NCBI GenBank assembly: GCA_937864005.1
Contig: CALMIL010000070.1
Span: forward strand, 1 to 54,255
Direction: 5' to 3'
Length of the DNA stretch: 54,255 bases
From: an uncultured Burkholderiales bacterium
GTDB lineage: Bacteria; Pseudomonadota; Gammaproteobacteria; Burkholderiales; Burkholderiaceae_C
How positions within the stretch are numbered: the first letter of the stretch is position 1; each line of letters starts with the position of its first letter. Made by a program: the position numbers and the translations under genes. Shown one piece after another: positions 1 through 9,135 of the stretch. Under the pieces are notes generated by a model that did no database searches, had not been told where the DNA came from, and worked only from the letters and a program-made list of their open reading frames with translations.

Positions 1-2
1 GG

Positions 3-137
3 GCCACCGCCGTCGCGATTCGCGCCGCGTATTGCATGGCGCGAACGAAGCGCGAACGAAGCGCGAACGAAGCGCGACTTGCCGGCGGCGGGCGACGCGC
101 CTTCGACTTCTTCCCATTTTGCAGAGGATCCCTTTGA
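3..137 (+). CDS. Possible 3' end of an upstream gene (partial, uncertain)
   Basis: An open frame enters from the left edge and stops at TGA 135-137, which overlaps the proposed mucD ATG at 137 (TGATG). Such an overlap suggests translational coupling. The last 44 codons are Arg/Ala-rich and run through an 11-bp tandem repeat, and I recognise no family. In betaproteobacteria the genes before mucD are often sigma-E regulators (rseA/rseB), but nothing here proves that. The frame could be chance in GC-rich DNA. Confidence 0.25.
   Translation, partial: ATAVAIRAAYCMARTKRERSANEARLAGGGRRAFDFFPFCRGSL
39..77. repeat. 11-bp tandem repeat, 3 full copies plus a partial
   Basis: The unit GCGCGAACGAA occurs at 39-49, 50-60 and 61-71, then partially at 72-77. 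Being 11 bp long it shifts frame with every copy, so copy-number change would alter the reading frame of any gene ending here. Confidence 0.85.
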
Positions 138-1546
138 TGTGCCTTCATGATTCCGCCCGAAGCCGCTCTGCGCAACTGCGTTCGCTGCTGGCCGCGTTCG
201 TGCTGGCGGCGGCTGCCGTGTGCGGCTTCGCGCCGCGCGCCGCCGCGGCGCAATCCGCGCCCGACTTCGTCGAACTGGTCGAGAAGGTCGCACCTGCGGT
301 CGTCAACATCCGTACCACCGAGCGGATCGATCCGGGTGCGCGATCGCCGTTTCGCCGCCGTGCGCCGTCGGGTCAGGAGGACGAAGCGCCGCGCGGCGAG
401 GGCTCGGGCTTCCTCATCAGCGCCGACGGCTACGTCGTCACCAATGCGCACGTCGTCGATGGCGCCTCGGACGTGCTGGTCACGCTGCCCGACAAGCGCG
501 AGTTCAAGGCGAAGATCGTCGGCTCCGATGTGCGTACCGATCTCGCCCTCGTCAAGATCGAGGCAAGCGGCCTGCCTTCGGTGCGCATCGGCGACGTGAG
601 CCGGCTGCGCGTCGGCGAATGGGTGCTCGCGATCGGCTCTCCGTTCGGCCTCGACAGCACCGTCACCGCCGGCATCGTCAGCGCCAAGCATCGCGAGACG
701 GGCTCCGACATTGCTTTCCTGCAGACCGACGTCGCGGTAAATCCGGGCAACTCGGGCGGGCCGCTGATCAATACGCGCGGCGAGGTGGTGGGGGTCAATT
801 CGCAGATCCTGAGCCCGATCGGCAGCTATATCGGCATCTCGTTCGCCATTCCGATCGACGAGGCGATGCGCGTCGTCGATCAACTCAAGAGCGGCGGACG
901 CGTCGTGCGCGGCTATCTCGGTATCCAGCCGACCGACGTGCCGCGCGAACTCGCCGAAGAGTACGGGCTCGCGACCGGCAAGAGCAAGTCTCGCGGTGCC
1001 TTCGTGCGGCTTGTCGTGCCCGGCGCGCCCGGCGAGAAGGCCGGCATTCAGCCCGGCGACGTGATCGTCTCGGTCGATGGCCGGCCGGTCGATAGCGCCG
1101 CCGACCTGCGCCGCACGCTCGGCGCCATGAAGCCCGGCAGCACGGTCAATCTGCAGATCAATCGCCGCGGCAAGAGCATGGATTTCAAGGTCGTCTTGTC
1201 GGAATCCGACCCGCAGACTGCGCAGGCCGAGCCGCCCCTCGCAGCGCCGGATCAGCGCGCGTCGAGCGCCGCCAAGACCTGGGGCCTGACGGTGGCAAAC
1301 CTCAGTGACGCCGAGCGCCGCGCGCTGCGCGGCGCCGCCGGTGTAAAGGTTGCCGCGGTGTCCGGCGGTGCGGAGGCGGTGGGCATGCGCGCGGGCGACG
1401 TGATCCTCGCCGTCGGCACCACCGACGTCTCCGACTTGAAGCAGTTCGATGCGGTGATCGCCAAGGTCGACAAGGCGCGTCCGCTGCCGGTCACGGTACT
1501 GCGCGGAGATTGGGCCCAATTCCTTCGCATCCCGATTGTCAAGTAG
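137..1546 (+). CDS. mucD: Periplasmic serine protease, DegP/MucD (HtrA) family
   Basis: This 469-aa protein is a Do-type protease/chaperone that degrades misfolded envelope proteins. I chose the ATG at 137 because it follows an AGAGGA ribosome site and gives a normal signal peptide (hydrophobic core about residues 15-38); the frame is open upstream to 32 but that part is Arg-rich and implausible. The catalytic triad is visible: His105 (TNAHVV), Asp135 (RTDLALVKI) and Ser206 (GNSGGPL). Two PDZ domains follow, at about 265-360 and 385-465. In betaproteobacteria this gene normally stands just before lepA, as here. DegQ or DegS-like naming is possible, but two PDZ domains argue against DegS. Confidence 0.95.
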   Translation: MCLHDSARSRSAQLRSLLAAFVLAAAAVCGFAPRAAAAQSAPDFVELVEKVAPAVVNIRTTERIDPGARSPFRRRAPSGQEDEAPRGEGSGFLISADGYVVTNAHVVDGASDVLVTLPDKREFKAKIVGSDVRTDLALVKIEASGLPSVRIGDVSRLRVGEWVLAIGSPFGLDSTVTAGIVSAKHRETGSDIAFLQTDVAVNPGNSGGPLINTRGEVVGVNSQILSPIGSYIGISFAIPIDEAMRVVDQLKSGGRVVRGYLGIQPTDVPRELAEEYGLATGKSKSRGAFVRLVVPGAPGEKAGIQPGDVIVSVDGRPVDSAADLRRTLGAMKPGSTVNLQINRRGKSMDFKVVLSESDPQTAQAEPPLAAPDQRASSAAKTWGLTVANLSDAERRALRGAAGVKVAAVSGGAEAVGMRAGDVILAVGTTDVSDLKQFDAVIAKVDKARPLPVTVLRGDWAQFLRIPIVK

Positions 1547-1666
1547 GGCGAGTCGTGGTTTTGTGATGTGAAATTCTGGACCCTGATCCGGCACCCTTTT
1601 ACTTTGCAATCAGAGGTCGGATCGGATGCGAAGATGTCAGCGCTTGCAAACATAGTCGTCGCCAGC

Positions 1667-1694
1667 TTCGATTGGGAAGGCAATTGCATATAAT
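1667..1694 (+). promoter_or_regulatory. Candidate sigma-70 promoter
   Basis: A perfect TATAAT (1689-1694) lies in a locally AT-richer stretch between mucD and lepA. The -35 (TTCGAT, 1667-1672, 16-bp spacing) is weak. It could drive lepA or the short RNA downstream. Confidence 0.45.
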
Positions 1695-1847
1695 TCAAGG
1701 CGCTTGTGGCCCGTTTCCTCGCGCTGTGGTCAATGAGCGAGATGATCTGCAACCGTGGTCCGAGGCTTGGTGACGACTTGTTGATATCGTGTGGACAAAA
1801 TTTCCTGTTGGCACTGTGCAACGGCGTGAAATCAAGCAACGGCGCGG

Positions 1848-1875
1848 TTTCCAGCCGGGTGGATTTGGCTACAAT
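1848..1875 (+). promoter_or_regulatory. Candidate promoter of a small RNA
   Basis: TACAAT (1870-1875) serves as -10 and TTTCCA (1848-1853) as a partial -35 with 16-bp spacing. A start near 1882 would fall exactly at the base of the first stem of the candidate small RNA. Confidence 0.5.
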
Positions 1876-1881
1876 GAAAGC

Positions 1882-1945
1882 CCAACAAGCAGTTGCCAAA
1901 CATTTTGTTGGAAGGCGCGTCACTCGTTCGACGTGCCTTTTTTTT
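1882..1945 (+). ncRNA. Candidate small RNA, about 64 nt, two stem-loops
   Basis: A compact transcription unit sits between mucD and lepA: a promoter-like -10 at 1870, a first stem CCAACAA (1882-1888) with TTGTTGG (1905-1911), then a canonical intrinsic terminator ending in eight T (1938-1945). There is no convincing open frame inside. The terminator lies 107 nt before lepA and 368 nt after mucD, so it does not look like an ordinary mucD terminator. Function is unknown; it could alternatively be a leader/attenuator for lepA. Not matched to any RNA family here. Confidence 0.6.
1914..1945 (+). terminator. Rho-independent terminator
   Basis: The stem GGCGCGTC (1914-1921) pairs with GACGTGCC (1930-1937): 8 bp with one G-U pair, 8-nt loop, followed by TTTTTTTT (1938-1945). 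It is the clearest intrinsic terminator in the window. Confidence 0.88.
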
Positions 1946-2051
1946 GGTTGCGGCATGGCCCTTCGGGCCTTCACGTCGCTTCGCGACATGAGCCTTCAAC
2001 GCAACGGCTTCACCGTCGCGGCCCGCGGGTGAGGCGCGGGTTGCGCAGTCC

Positions 2052-3860
2052 ATGGATCACATCCGCAATTTCTCCATCATTGCCCACATCGACCATGGCA
2101 AGTCGACGCTCGCGGACCGGCTGATTCATCGCTGCGGCGGTCTATCCGAGCGCGAGATGGAGGCGCAGGTGCTCGACTCGATGGAGATCGAGCGCGAGCG
2201 CGGCATCACGATCAAGGCGCAGACGGCGTCGCTCGAATATGTCGCGCGCAACGGCCAGACCTATCAGCTGAACCTGATCGACACGCCAGGGCATGTCGAC
2301 TTCTCGTACGAGGTCAGCCGGTCGCTTTCCGCTTGCGAGGGCGCGCTGCTCGTCGTCGATGCCAGCCAGGGCGTCGAGGCGCAGACGGTCGCGAACTGCT
2401 ACACCGCGATCGAGCTCGGCGTCGAGGTCGTGCCGGTCCTCAACAAGATGGACCTGCCTCAGGCGGATCCGGACAACGCAAAGGCCGAGATCGAGGACGT
2501 GATCGGCATCGACGCCGACGATGCGATCGCCTGCAGCGCGAAGACCGGCGAGGGCATCGACGACATCCTCGAGGCCGTCATCGCCCGCATGCCGCCGCCG
2601 CGCGGCAGGCTCGACGCGCCGCTCAGGGCCATGATCATCGACTCCTGGTTCGACAACTACGTCGGCGTCGTGATGCTGGTGCGCATCGTCGACGGCAGCC
2701 TCGCGAAGAACGAACGATTTCGCATGATGGCGAGCAACGCCGTCTACGCCGCCGACACGCTGGGCGTCTTCACGCCGAAGTCGGTCGAGCGCGAGCGTCT
2801 GAGCGCGGGCGAGGTCGGCTTCATCGTCGCCGGCATCCGCGAACTGCAGGCGGCGAAGGTCGGCGACACGATCACGGTCGAGAAGAAGCTGCCCAACAAC
2901 CTCGGCCCGGCGGCCGAGGCGCTGCCCGGCTTCAAGGAGATCCAGCCGCAGGTCTTTGCCGGCCTGTACCCGACCGAGGCGAGCGAGTACGACCAGCTGC
3001 GCGACGCGCTCGAGAAGTTGAAGCTCAACGACAGCTCGCTACGCTACGAGCCCGAAGTGAGCCAGGCGCTCGGCTTCGGCTTTCGCTGCGGCTTCCTCGG
3101 CCTCCTGCACATGGAGATCGTGCAGGAGCGCCTCGAGCGCGAGTTCGACCAGGATCTCATCACGACCGCGCCGTCGGTCGTCTACCAGGTCGAACTCAAC
3201 AACGGCGAGGTGCTCGAAGTCGAGAACCCGTCGAAGATGCCCGACATCGGGCGGATCCGCGAGATCCGCGAGCCGATCGTCACGATGCAGCTCTACATGC
3301 CGCAGGACTATGTCGGCCCGGTGATGACGCTCGCCAACCAGAAGCGCGGCGTGCAGGTCAATATGGCCTATCACGGCCGCCAGGTGCTGCTGACCTACGA
3401 CATGCCGCTGGCCGAGATCGTGCTCGACTTCTTCGACAAGTTGAAGAGCGTCTCGCGCGGCTACGCGTCGATGGACTACGAGTTCAAGGAGTACCGCGCC
3501 GCCGATGTCGTCAAGGTCGACATCCTGCTCAACGGCGACAAGGTCGACGCGCTGTCGATCATCGTCCACCGCAGCCAGAGCACGTTCCGCAGCCGCGCGG
3601 TCGTTGCCAAGATGCGCGAGCTGATCGCGCGCCAGCAGTACGACGTCGCGATCCAGGCCGCGATCGGGGCCAACATCATCGCGCGTGAGACAATCAAGGC
3701 CTTGCGCAAGAACGTGATTGCCAAGTGCTACGGCGGCGACATCACCCGCAAGCGCAAGCTGCTCGAGAAGCAGAAGGCCGGCAAGAAGCGGATGAAGCAG
3801 ATCGGCACCGTCGAGGTGCCGCAGGAAGCCTTCCTGGCCATACTTCAAGTGGACGAGTGA
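2052..3860 (+). CDS. lepA: Translation elongation factor 4 (LepA) GTPase
   Basis: This 602-aa protein has the normal LepA length. It is a ribosome-associated translational GTPase. The P-loop AHIDHGKST is at residues 11-19, the switch II motif DTPGHVDF and NKMD follow, then domains II, III and V and the LepA-specific C-terminal domain ending in [14 protein letters not shown]. The start is fixed by the conserved [18 protein letters not shown]-terminus. It heads a tightly spaced operon with lepB seven bases downstream. Confidence 0.98.
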   Translation: MDHIRNFSIIAHIDHGKSTLADRLIHRCGGLSEREMEAQVLDSMEIERERGITIKAQTASLEYVARNGQTYQLNLIDTPGHVDFSYEVSRSLSACEGALLVVDASQGVEAQTVANCYTAIELGVEVVPVLNKMDLPQADPDNAKAEIEDVIGIDADDAIACSAKTGEGIDDILEAVIARMPPPRGRLDAPLRAMIIDSWFDNYVGVVMLVRIVDGSLAKNERFRMMASNAVYAADTLGVFTPKSVERERLSAGEVGFIVAGIRELQAAKVGDTITVEKKLPNNLGPAAEALPGFKEIQPQVFAGLYPTEASEYDQLRDALEKLKLNDSSLRYEPEVSQALGFGFRCGFLGLLHMEIVQERLEREFDQDLITTAPSVVYQVELNNGEVLEVENPSKMPDIGRIREIREPIVTMQLYMPQDYVGPVMTLANQKRGVQVNMAYHGRQVLLTYDMPLAEIVLDFFDKLKSVSRGYASMDYEFKEYRAADVVKVDILLNGDKVDALSIIVHRSQSTFRSRAVVAKMRELIARQQYDVAIQAAIGANIIARETIKALRKNVIAKCYGGDITRKRKLLEKQKAGKKRMKQIGTVEVPQEAFLAILQVDE

Positions 3861-3867
3861 ACTGCCG

Positions 3868-4839
3868 ATGGGCGCATTGACCGGAGTGTTGTACGCCCTG
3901 CTGGGCTTGTTTCTGGGCGGCTGGTACCTCGGTTACTGGAGCGGCAACTTCGCGCTGCTGCTGCTCGTGCTGAGCGTCGTCACCTTCTGTTACTGGCTCG
4001 CCGAGCGCCTGGTCTTCCTGCCGCGCCGCAAGGCCGCCGCCGCGACACTCGAGGTGCAGGACGCGGAACGGCGCGCCAAGCTCGGGCAACTCGGCATCGC
4101 CAAGGTCGACGGCGACCTGGACGGCGCCAGGCGCGCGGTGCTCGCCCAGCCCTGGTGGCTGGATTGGACGGCGGGGCTCTTTCCCGTCATCCTCGCCGTC
4201 TTCCTGCTGCGGTCGTTCCTGTTCGAGCCGTTCAAGATTCCGTCGGGCTCGATGATCCCGACCTTGATGGTCGGCGATCTCATCCTCGTCAACAAGTATC
4301 ACTACGGCGTGCGCCTGCCAGTCGTCAACAAGCTCGTCATTCCCAACCACAGTCCGCAGCGCGGCGACGTGATGGTCTTTCGCTATCCGCGCGACCCGAG
4401 CGTCGACTACATCAAGCGCGTCATCGGCGTGCCGGGCGACGAGATCAGCTACCGCTCGCAGCAGCTGTACGTGAACGGCGAGCGCGTGCCGACCACGCCG
4501 ATGCCCGAGTACTACGACGAAGACAGCATGCGATACGTGCCGCAATTCAAGGAACGGCTCGGAAATGCCGATCACCGGATTCTCGTGAATCCGAAACTGC
4601 AGCCGTTCTACGGCGCGGACGATCAGCGCCCGGTGCTGGTTCGCGAGAATTGCACGTACAACATCGAAGGGCTGACCTGCAAGGTCCCGCCCGGACACTA
4701 CTTCATGATGGGCGACAACCGTGACAACTCACAGGATTCGCGCTACTGGGGATTCGTGCCGGACGAGAACATCGTCGGCAAGGCATTCTTCGTCTGGATG
4801 AACTTCGGCGACCTCTCGCGCATCGGCCCGTTCCACTGA
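3868..4839 (+). CDS. lepB: Signal peptidase I
   Basis: This 323-aa inner-membrane protease cleaves signal peptides from Sec and Tat substrates. Two N-terminal transmembrane segments (about 5-50 and 100-120) precede the catalytic part. The nucleophilic Ser is in PSGSMIPTL, the general-base Lys in YIKRVIGVPGD, and box E is MGDNRDNSQDSRYWG near the C-terminus. The lepA-lepB spacing and order are the usual ones. Confidence 0.97.
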   Translation: MGALTGVLYALLGLFLGGWYLGYWSGNFALLLLVLSVVTFCYWLAERLVFLPRRKAAAATLEVQDAERRAKLGQLGIAKVDGDLDGARRAVLAQPWWLDWTAGLFPVILAVFLLRSFLFEPFKIPSGSMIPTLMVGDLILVNKYHYGVRLPVVNKLVIPNHSPQRGDVMVFRYPRDPSVDYIKRVIGVPGDEISYRSQQLYVNGERVPTTPMPEYYDEDSMRYVPQFKERLGNADHRILVNPKLQPFYGADDQRPVLVRENCTYNIEGLTCKVPPGHYFMMGDNRDNSQDSRYWGFVPDENIVGKAFFVWMNFGDLSRIGPFH

Positions 4840-4886
4840 GCGGCGCCGGTCCGGCGGGCCGCATCGACAACAAGGGGCATCGACGC

Positions 4887-5267
4887 ATGGCACGGGAACC
4901 AGTATCGCCACGCCGGCAACGCGGCATCACGTTGCTCGGGCTCCTGATGTGGGCCATCATCATCGGCATGCTGGCGCTCGTGGCGCTGCGCGTGTTGCCG
5001 ACCGTCAACGAGTACCTTACGATCCAGCGCGCGGTCAACCGCGTCGCGGACGAGGGTCTTTCGACCGTCCCCGAGATCCGCGCCGCATTCGAACGCCAGA
5101 AGGAGATCGAATATTCGATCACGTCCATCGGCGGACAGGATCTGAAGATCACGAAGGAAGACGACAAGGTCGTGATTCGCTTTGCCTACGAGAAGGAGAT
5201 CGAGCTCGTGAGCCCGGTCTACCTGCTGATCAAATATTCCGGCAGCTCGAAGGGAGCGTCGCAGTGA
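4887..5267 (+). CDS. DUF4845 membrane-anchored protein
   Basis: This 126-aa protein has a short basic N-terminus, one transmembrane segment (about residues 14-38; GITLLGLLMW resembles a pilin-like N-terminus) and a small mixed alpha/beta periplasmic part. It matches the DUF4845 family, which in betaproteobacteria stands between lepB and rnc. Function is unknown. The constant position suggests a link to envelope export or simply operon conservation. Confidence 0.9.
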   Translation: MAREPVSPRRQRGITLLGLLMWAIIIGMLALVALRVLPTVNEYLTIQRAVNRVADEGLSTVPEIRAAFERQKEIEYSITSIGGQDLKITKEDDKVVIRFAYEKEIELVSPVYLLIKYSGSSKGASQ

Positions 5268-5280
5268 CGGGCGGCTAGCG

Positions 5281-5988
5281 GTGTCGGACGCAAGGCTCGA
5301 ATCGCTGCAGCAACGTATCGGCTACCGTTTCGCGCAGCCCGGTCTGCTGGCGCGTGCGCTCACCCACCGCAGCTTCGGCGCCGACCACAACGAACGGCTC
5401 GAATTCCTCGGCGACGCGATCCTGAGCGCCGCGATCTCCGGCCTGCTGTTCGAGCGCTTCTCGGGCTCCGACGAGGGCGACCTGACGCGCGTTCGCGCCC
5501 ACCTCGTGCGCGAGGACAGCCTGCACCGCGTCGCGCTCGAACTCGGTCTGCCCGAGGTCCTGCGCCTCAGCGAGGGCGAGGCGCGCGGCGGCGGCGCGCA
5601 GCGGCCGTCGATCCTCGCCGATGCGCTCGAGGCGGTGATCGGCGCCATCTACGTCGAGGGCGGCTTCGATGAGGCGCAGGCGCTGGTGCGCCGATTGTTC
5701 GGCGACCTGATCACGACGACCGAAGCGGATTCGTGGACCAAGGACGCGAAGACCGAACTGCAGGAATGGCTGCAGGCACGGCGCCTGCCGGTTCCCGGAT
5801 ACCGGATTCTCGCGACCCGCGGCCAGGCCCATGCGCAGACCTTCGAGGTCGAATGCACGGCCGCCGCGCTCGGCCTGTCGCAGCGCGGCGAAGGCCGCTC
5901 GCGCCGCCAGGCCGAACAGGAGGCCGCGCGGCGCATGCTCGACGTGCTCAAGGCGAGCGACACGCCCGGCGGGCCGCTGCGCAACTGA
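5281..5988 (+). CDS. rnc: Ribonuclease III
   Basis: This 235-aa endonuclease cleaves double-stranded RNA, including rRNA precursors. The signature [11 protein letters not shown] lies in the N-terminal catalytic domain, with the second acidic site in [13 protein letters not shown] double-stranded-RNA-binding domain follows from about residue 160 (KTELQEWLQ to EQEAARRML). The start is GTG at 5281, 13 bases after the previous stop; no in-frame ATG fits the family N-terminus better. Confidence 0.97.
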   Translation: MSDARLESLQQRIGYRFAQPGLLARALTHRSFGADHNERLEFLGDAILSAAISGLLFERFSGSDEGDLTRVRAHLVREDSLHRVALELGLPEVLRLSEGEARGGGAQRPSILADALEAVIGAIYVEGGFDEAQALVRRLFGDLITTTEADSWTKDAKTELQEWLQARRLPVPGYRILATRGQAHAQTFEVECTAAALGLSQRGEGRSRRQAEQEAARRMLDVLKASDTPGGPLRN

Positions 5989-6001
5989 TGACGGCGCGTC
6001 G

Positions 6002-7012
6002 ATGACGGTACCCGCGCCGCCGGCCGACCGCGCGAGTCCGCCGCCGCGCTGCGGACTGGTCGCGATCGTCGGCCGGCCCAATGTCGGCAAGTCGACGCTG
6101 CTCAATGCACTCGTCGGCCAGAAGCTCAGCATCACCTCGCGCAAGGCGCAGACGACGCGCCACCGCATCACCGGCATCCGCACGCAGGGCGAGAGCCAGT
6201 TCGTCTTCGTCGATACGCCGGGCTTCCAGACCCAGCATGGCGCGGCGCTCAACCGCACCCTCAACCGCACCGTCAAGGGCGTGCTGGCGGATGTCGATGT
6301 CGTGCTGTTCGTCGTCGAGGCCGGCCGCTTCACGCTCGACGATGCGAAGGTGCTCGCCCTGATGCCGGCGCCGGGCGACGGCGCGCGGCCGGTGATCCTC
6401 GTCGCCAACAAGCTCGATGCGGTGAGGCGTCGCGCCGAGATCGTGCCCTGGCTGCGCGCCATGCAGGAGCGCTATCCGTTCGCCGAATTCGTTCCGCTTT
6501 GCGCGCGCAAGCCAGAAGACGCGCAGCGCCTGCTCGCGATCGTCGCGCCCTATCTGCCGGCGCAACCCTGGCTGCACGAGGAGGAGGCGCTGACCGATCG
6601 CAGCGAGCGCTTCCTGGCGAGCGAACTGATCCGCGAGAAGCTCTTTCGCCTGACCGGCGACGAGCTGCCGTACACCTCGACCGTCGTCATCGACAAGTTC
6701 GAGGAGGAGGGCGGGGAGGACGACCCCCGGAGCCTTACAGTGCAAGGCCCGGCCCCCGAGGGGCGTGCGGGCGCTTCGGGCGGCCGGGCGCGCCCACTGC
6801 GCCGGATCGCGGCGACGATCGTCGTCGAGCGCGAGGCGCACAAGGGCATCGTCATCGGCGCCGGCGGCGAGCGGCTCAAGCGCATCGGCGCGCAGGCGCG
6901 CGGCGACCTCGAGGCCCTGCTCGGGGGCAAGGTCTTCCTCGAACTCTGGGTCAAGGTGCGCTCGGGCTGGGCCGACGACGAAGCGCATCTGCGCAGCTAC
7001 GGCTACGAATAG
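6002..7012 (+). CDS. era: GTPase Era with an unusual insertion before the KH domain
   Basis: This 336-aa GTPase binds the 3' end of 16S rRNA in 30S maturation. G1 is [10 protein letters not shown]2 region QTTRHRI, G3 DTPG and G4 NKLD; the KH domain has [12 protein letters not shown] chose the ATG at 6002, 13 bases after rnc, because the frame's upstream part is an rnc shadow. Between KFEEEG and [11 protein letters not shown] (about residues 238-263) lies an extra Gly/Pro/Arg-rich stretch of roughly 25 residues, where Era homologues have only a short loop. Its DNA folds into hairpins and looks like an inserted palindromic repeat. Confidence 0.96.
   Translation: MTVPAPPADRASPPPRCGLVAIVGRPNVGKSTLLNALVGQKLSITSRKAQTTRHRITGIRTQGESQFVFVDTPGFQTQHGAALNRTLNRTVKGVLADVDVVLFVVEAGRFTLDDAKVLALMPAPGDGARPVILVANKLDAVRRRAEIVPWLRAMQERYPFAEFVPLCARKPEDAQRLLAIVAPYLPAQPWLHEEEALTDRSERFLASELIREKLFRLTGDELPYTSTVVIDKFEEEGGEDDPRSLTVQGPAPEGRAGASGGRARPLRRIAATIVVEREAHKGIVIGAGGERLKRIGAQARGDLEALLGGKVFLELWVKVRSGWADDEAHLRSYGYE
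6721..6784. repeat. Palindromic (REP-like) repeat inserted in frame within era
   Basis: GCCTT (6732-6736) pairs with AAGGC (6744-6748), extended by CCGG (6727-6730) with CCGG (6749-6752) around one bulged base. A second hairpin follows directly, GCCCC (6752-6756) with GGGGC (6760-6764). The block coincides with the Era insertion that lacks counterparts in the family. A copy elsewhere in the genome would prove it is a dispersed element. Confidence 0.5.
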
Positions 7013-7040
7013 CCTCGCGCGCGGCAAGCACGGGAACCCC

Positions 7041-7820
7041 ATGGTCTCGCGCGCAGTGCGATCGCCGCCGCATCTGCAGTCCTACGTGCTGCACCGCTAC
7101 GACTGGAGCGAGTCGAGCCTGATCCTCGACCTCTTCACGCGCGAACAGGGGCGGCTCGCGGTCGCGGCCAAGGGCGCGAAGCGGCCGTACTCCCAGATGC
7201 GCGCCGTGCTGCTGCCGTTCCAGCAGGTGCACGCCGTGCTGTCGCGGCCGCGGCGCGGCGCCGAAGACGAGGCGCCGCCCGAGGTGCAGACGCTGCGCGC
7301 TGCCGAGTGGGCGGGCGGCGCGGCGATGCTGACGGGCGCGGCGCTGTTCGCCGGCTTTCACTGCAACGAGCTGCTGATGAAGCTGCTCGCGCGCGGCGAT
7401 CCGCATCCGCTGCTGTTCGATGCCTATGCGCAGACGCTGCCCGAACTCGCCGCCGCCGACGATGCGAAGGCGCAGGCCGCGCTGCGCGCGTTCGAACTCG
7501 TGCTGCTGCGCGAGATCGGCCTGCTCCCGGACCTCGGCCTCGTCACCGCGACGCAGCGCGCGCTGCGCGAAGACGGCGCGTTCGCGCTGCGGCCGGACGC
7601 CGGCGTCGTGCAAGCCGGCGCCGGCGATCCCGGCCTGCCCGGCGGCGTGCTGATCGCCGCCCAGGCCGCGCTCGATGTCGGGTCGCTGGCTGCGCTGCGC
7701 GAGGTCTGCGCCGCCGCGTTGCCCGGCTTCAAGGCGACACTGCGTACCTTGCTTGCCTATCATCTGGGCACGCCGACGCTGCGCACGCGCCAGGTCATGC
7801 TCGATCTCCAATCGCTATGA
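7041..7820 (+). CDS. recO: DNA repair protein RecO
   Basis: This 259-aa protein is the RecO mediator, which helps load RecA on SSB-coated DNA in RecFOR recombination. The N-terminal OB fold carries the family pattern ([31 protein letters not shown]) and the C-terminal part is helical. The ATG at 7041 is chosen because the conserved N-terminus begins shortly after it. Its TGA overlaps the pdxJ ATG, as expected for this operon order. Confidence 0.93.
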   Translation: MVSRAVRSPPHLQSYVLHRYDWSESSLILDLFTREQGRLAVAAKGAKRPYSQMRAVLLPFQQVHAVLSRPRRGAEDEAPPEVQTLRAAEWAGGAAMLTGAALFAGFHCNELLMKLLARGDPHPLLFDAYAQTLPELAAADDAKAQAALRAFELVLLREIGLLPDLGLVTATQRALREDGAFALRPDAGVVQAGAGDPGLPGGVLIAAQAALDVGSLAALREVCAAALPGFKATLRTLLAYHLGTPTLRTRQVMLDLQSL

Positions 7821-8602
7821 ACCCTCTCGTCACGACCGGCCTCGGCCGCCACGACGGCGCGACCGCGCTGTCGGTCAACCTGAACCTCGTCGCGATGATG
7901 CGCAACCGGCGCGAGCTCGGCATCCCGAGCGTCACCTTCGCCGCGACCCGGGTGCTCGAGGCGGGCGCCGCCGGCATCACCGTCCATCCGCGCCCCGATG
8001 CGCGCCACATCCGCGCCACCGACGTGCGCGATCTCGCGGCGCTGCTCGAAGACTGGCCGGCGGCCGAGTTCAATATCGAGGGCAACCCGTTTCACAACCT
8101 GATGGACTTCGTGCGCGAACAGCGCCCGCAGCAATGCACCTTCGTTCCGGACAGTGAAGGTCAGTTGACCTCCGATCACGGCTGGGACCTGGCGCGCGAT
8201 GGCGCGCGCCTCGCGCCGCTGATCGACGAGGCGTGCGCGCTCGGCGTGCGCGTCAGCCTCTTCATGGATGCCGATGCGAAGGCGATGGCCGCGGCGCGTT
8301 CGCTCGGCGCCGATCGCGTCGAGCTCTATACCGAGCCGTACGCCGCCGCGCACGGCGGTGCACAGCAGGCGGCGCAACTCGCGCGCTTCGCCGCCGCCGC
8401 GCGCGCGGCGCAGGCCGCGGGCCTGGGGGTAAATGCAGGGCACGATCTGAATCGCGCCAATCTGGCCGATTTCCTCTCGGCGGTGCCGGGCGTGCAGGAG
8501 GTCTCGATCGGCCATGCGCTCATCTCGGACGCGCTCGAGCTCGGCTATGCCGAGACGGTGCGCGCCTATCTGCGCGCCATCCACGCCGGTCAGCCGCGTT
8601 GA
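7817..8602 (+). CDS. pdxJ: Pyridoxine 5'-phosphate synthase
   Basis: This 261-aa enzyme condenses 1-deoxyxylulose 5-phosphate with 3-amino-2-oxopropyl phosphate to make vitamin B6. Conserved parts include [33 protein letters not shown] and [11 protein letters not shown]. The ATG overlaps the recO stop (ATGA at 7817-7820), indicating coupled translation. The frame is open far upstream only as a shadow of recO. Confidence 0.97.
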   Translation: MNPLVTTGLGRHDGATALSVNLNLVAMMRNRRELGIPSVTFAATRVLEAGAAGITVHPRPDARHIRATDVRDLAALLEDWPAAEFNIEGNPFHNLMDFVREQRPQQCTFVPDSEGQLTSDHGWDLARDGARLAPLIDEACALGVRVSLFMDADAKAMAAARSLGADRVELYTEPYAAAHGGAQQAAQLARFAAAARAAQAAGLGVNAGHDLNRANLADFLSAVPGVQEVSIGHALISDALELGYAETVRAYLRAIHAGQPR

Positions 8603-8627
8603 AGCGCGCCGCCGCGAGTATCGACGA

Positions 8628-9032
8628 ATGATTCAGGGGATCGGCACCGACATCTGCGACATCCGCCGCATCGAGGCTGCGCTCGCGCGCCGCGGCGAGC
8701 GCTTCGCGCACAAGGTGCTCGGGCCGCGTGAACTCGAGATCTACGGGGCGCGGCGCGCGCGCATCGCGGCGCGCGGCGTGCGCTATCTCGCGACGCGCTT
8801 CGCGGCGAAGGAGGCATTCTCGAAGGCGATCGGCCTGGGCATCCACGTGCCGATGACGTGGCGCGCGTGCGAGATTCTGAACGCGCCGGGCGGCAAGCCG
8901 GTGATCGAGCTGCGCGGCGAACTCGCGGCGTGGTTCGATGCGCGCCGGCTGCGGGCGACGGTCTCGGTGAGCGACGAATCGGACTACGCGGTCGCCTTCG
9001 TCGTCGTCGAGGCGGCACAATCCGCCGCATGA
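8628..9032 (+). CDS. acpS: Holo-[acyl-carrier-protein] synthase
   Basis: This 134-aa enzyme transfers 4'-phosphopantetheine from CoA to acyl carrier protein. The metal/CoA motifs [13 protein letters not shown] at the N-terminus and [13 protein letters not shown] in the middle are intact, and the length is standard. It follows pdxJ by 25 bases in the usual order. Confidence 0.96.
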   Translation: MIQGIGTDICDIRRIEAALARRGERFAHKVLGPRELEIYGARRARIAARGVRYLATRFAAKEAFSKAIGLGIHVPMTWRACEILNAPGGKPVIELRGELAAWFDARRLRATVSVSDESDYAVAFVVVEAAQSAA

Positions 9033-9135
9033 GCCGCGAAAGAGGGGCCCCGCGCAGCGGGGATCGCAGCGAGCGAATGCGGCGCGGCGCCGACGCCGAG
9101 GCGACGCGCGTGGCTCGATCTACTGGAGGCGCCGA

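Larger units (their letters stand above)
1547..2051. other. 505-bp intergenic region mucD-lepA
   Basis: This gap is lower in GC than its flanks. It holds two promoter-like sites and the terminator-ended small RNA described separately. After the terminator two small hairpins occur (GGCCCTTCGGGCC near 1957 and GTCGCTTCGCGAC near 1977). No protein-coding gene is supported; open frames on both strands here lack ribosome sites and family features. Confidence 0.7.

Noticed and set aside
1252-1989. Minus-strand 245-codon frame over the mucD end and the intergenic region
   Set aside because: Half lies antisense to mucD, there is no ribosome site, and it covers the small RNA and terminator.
9041-9062. 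Hairpin in the acpS-nagZ gap
   Set aside because: Short CCCCGC/GCGGGG stem without T-run inside an operon; too common in GC-rich DNA to call a terminator or repeat.
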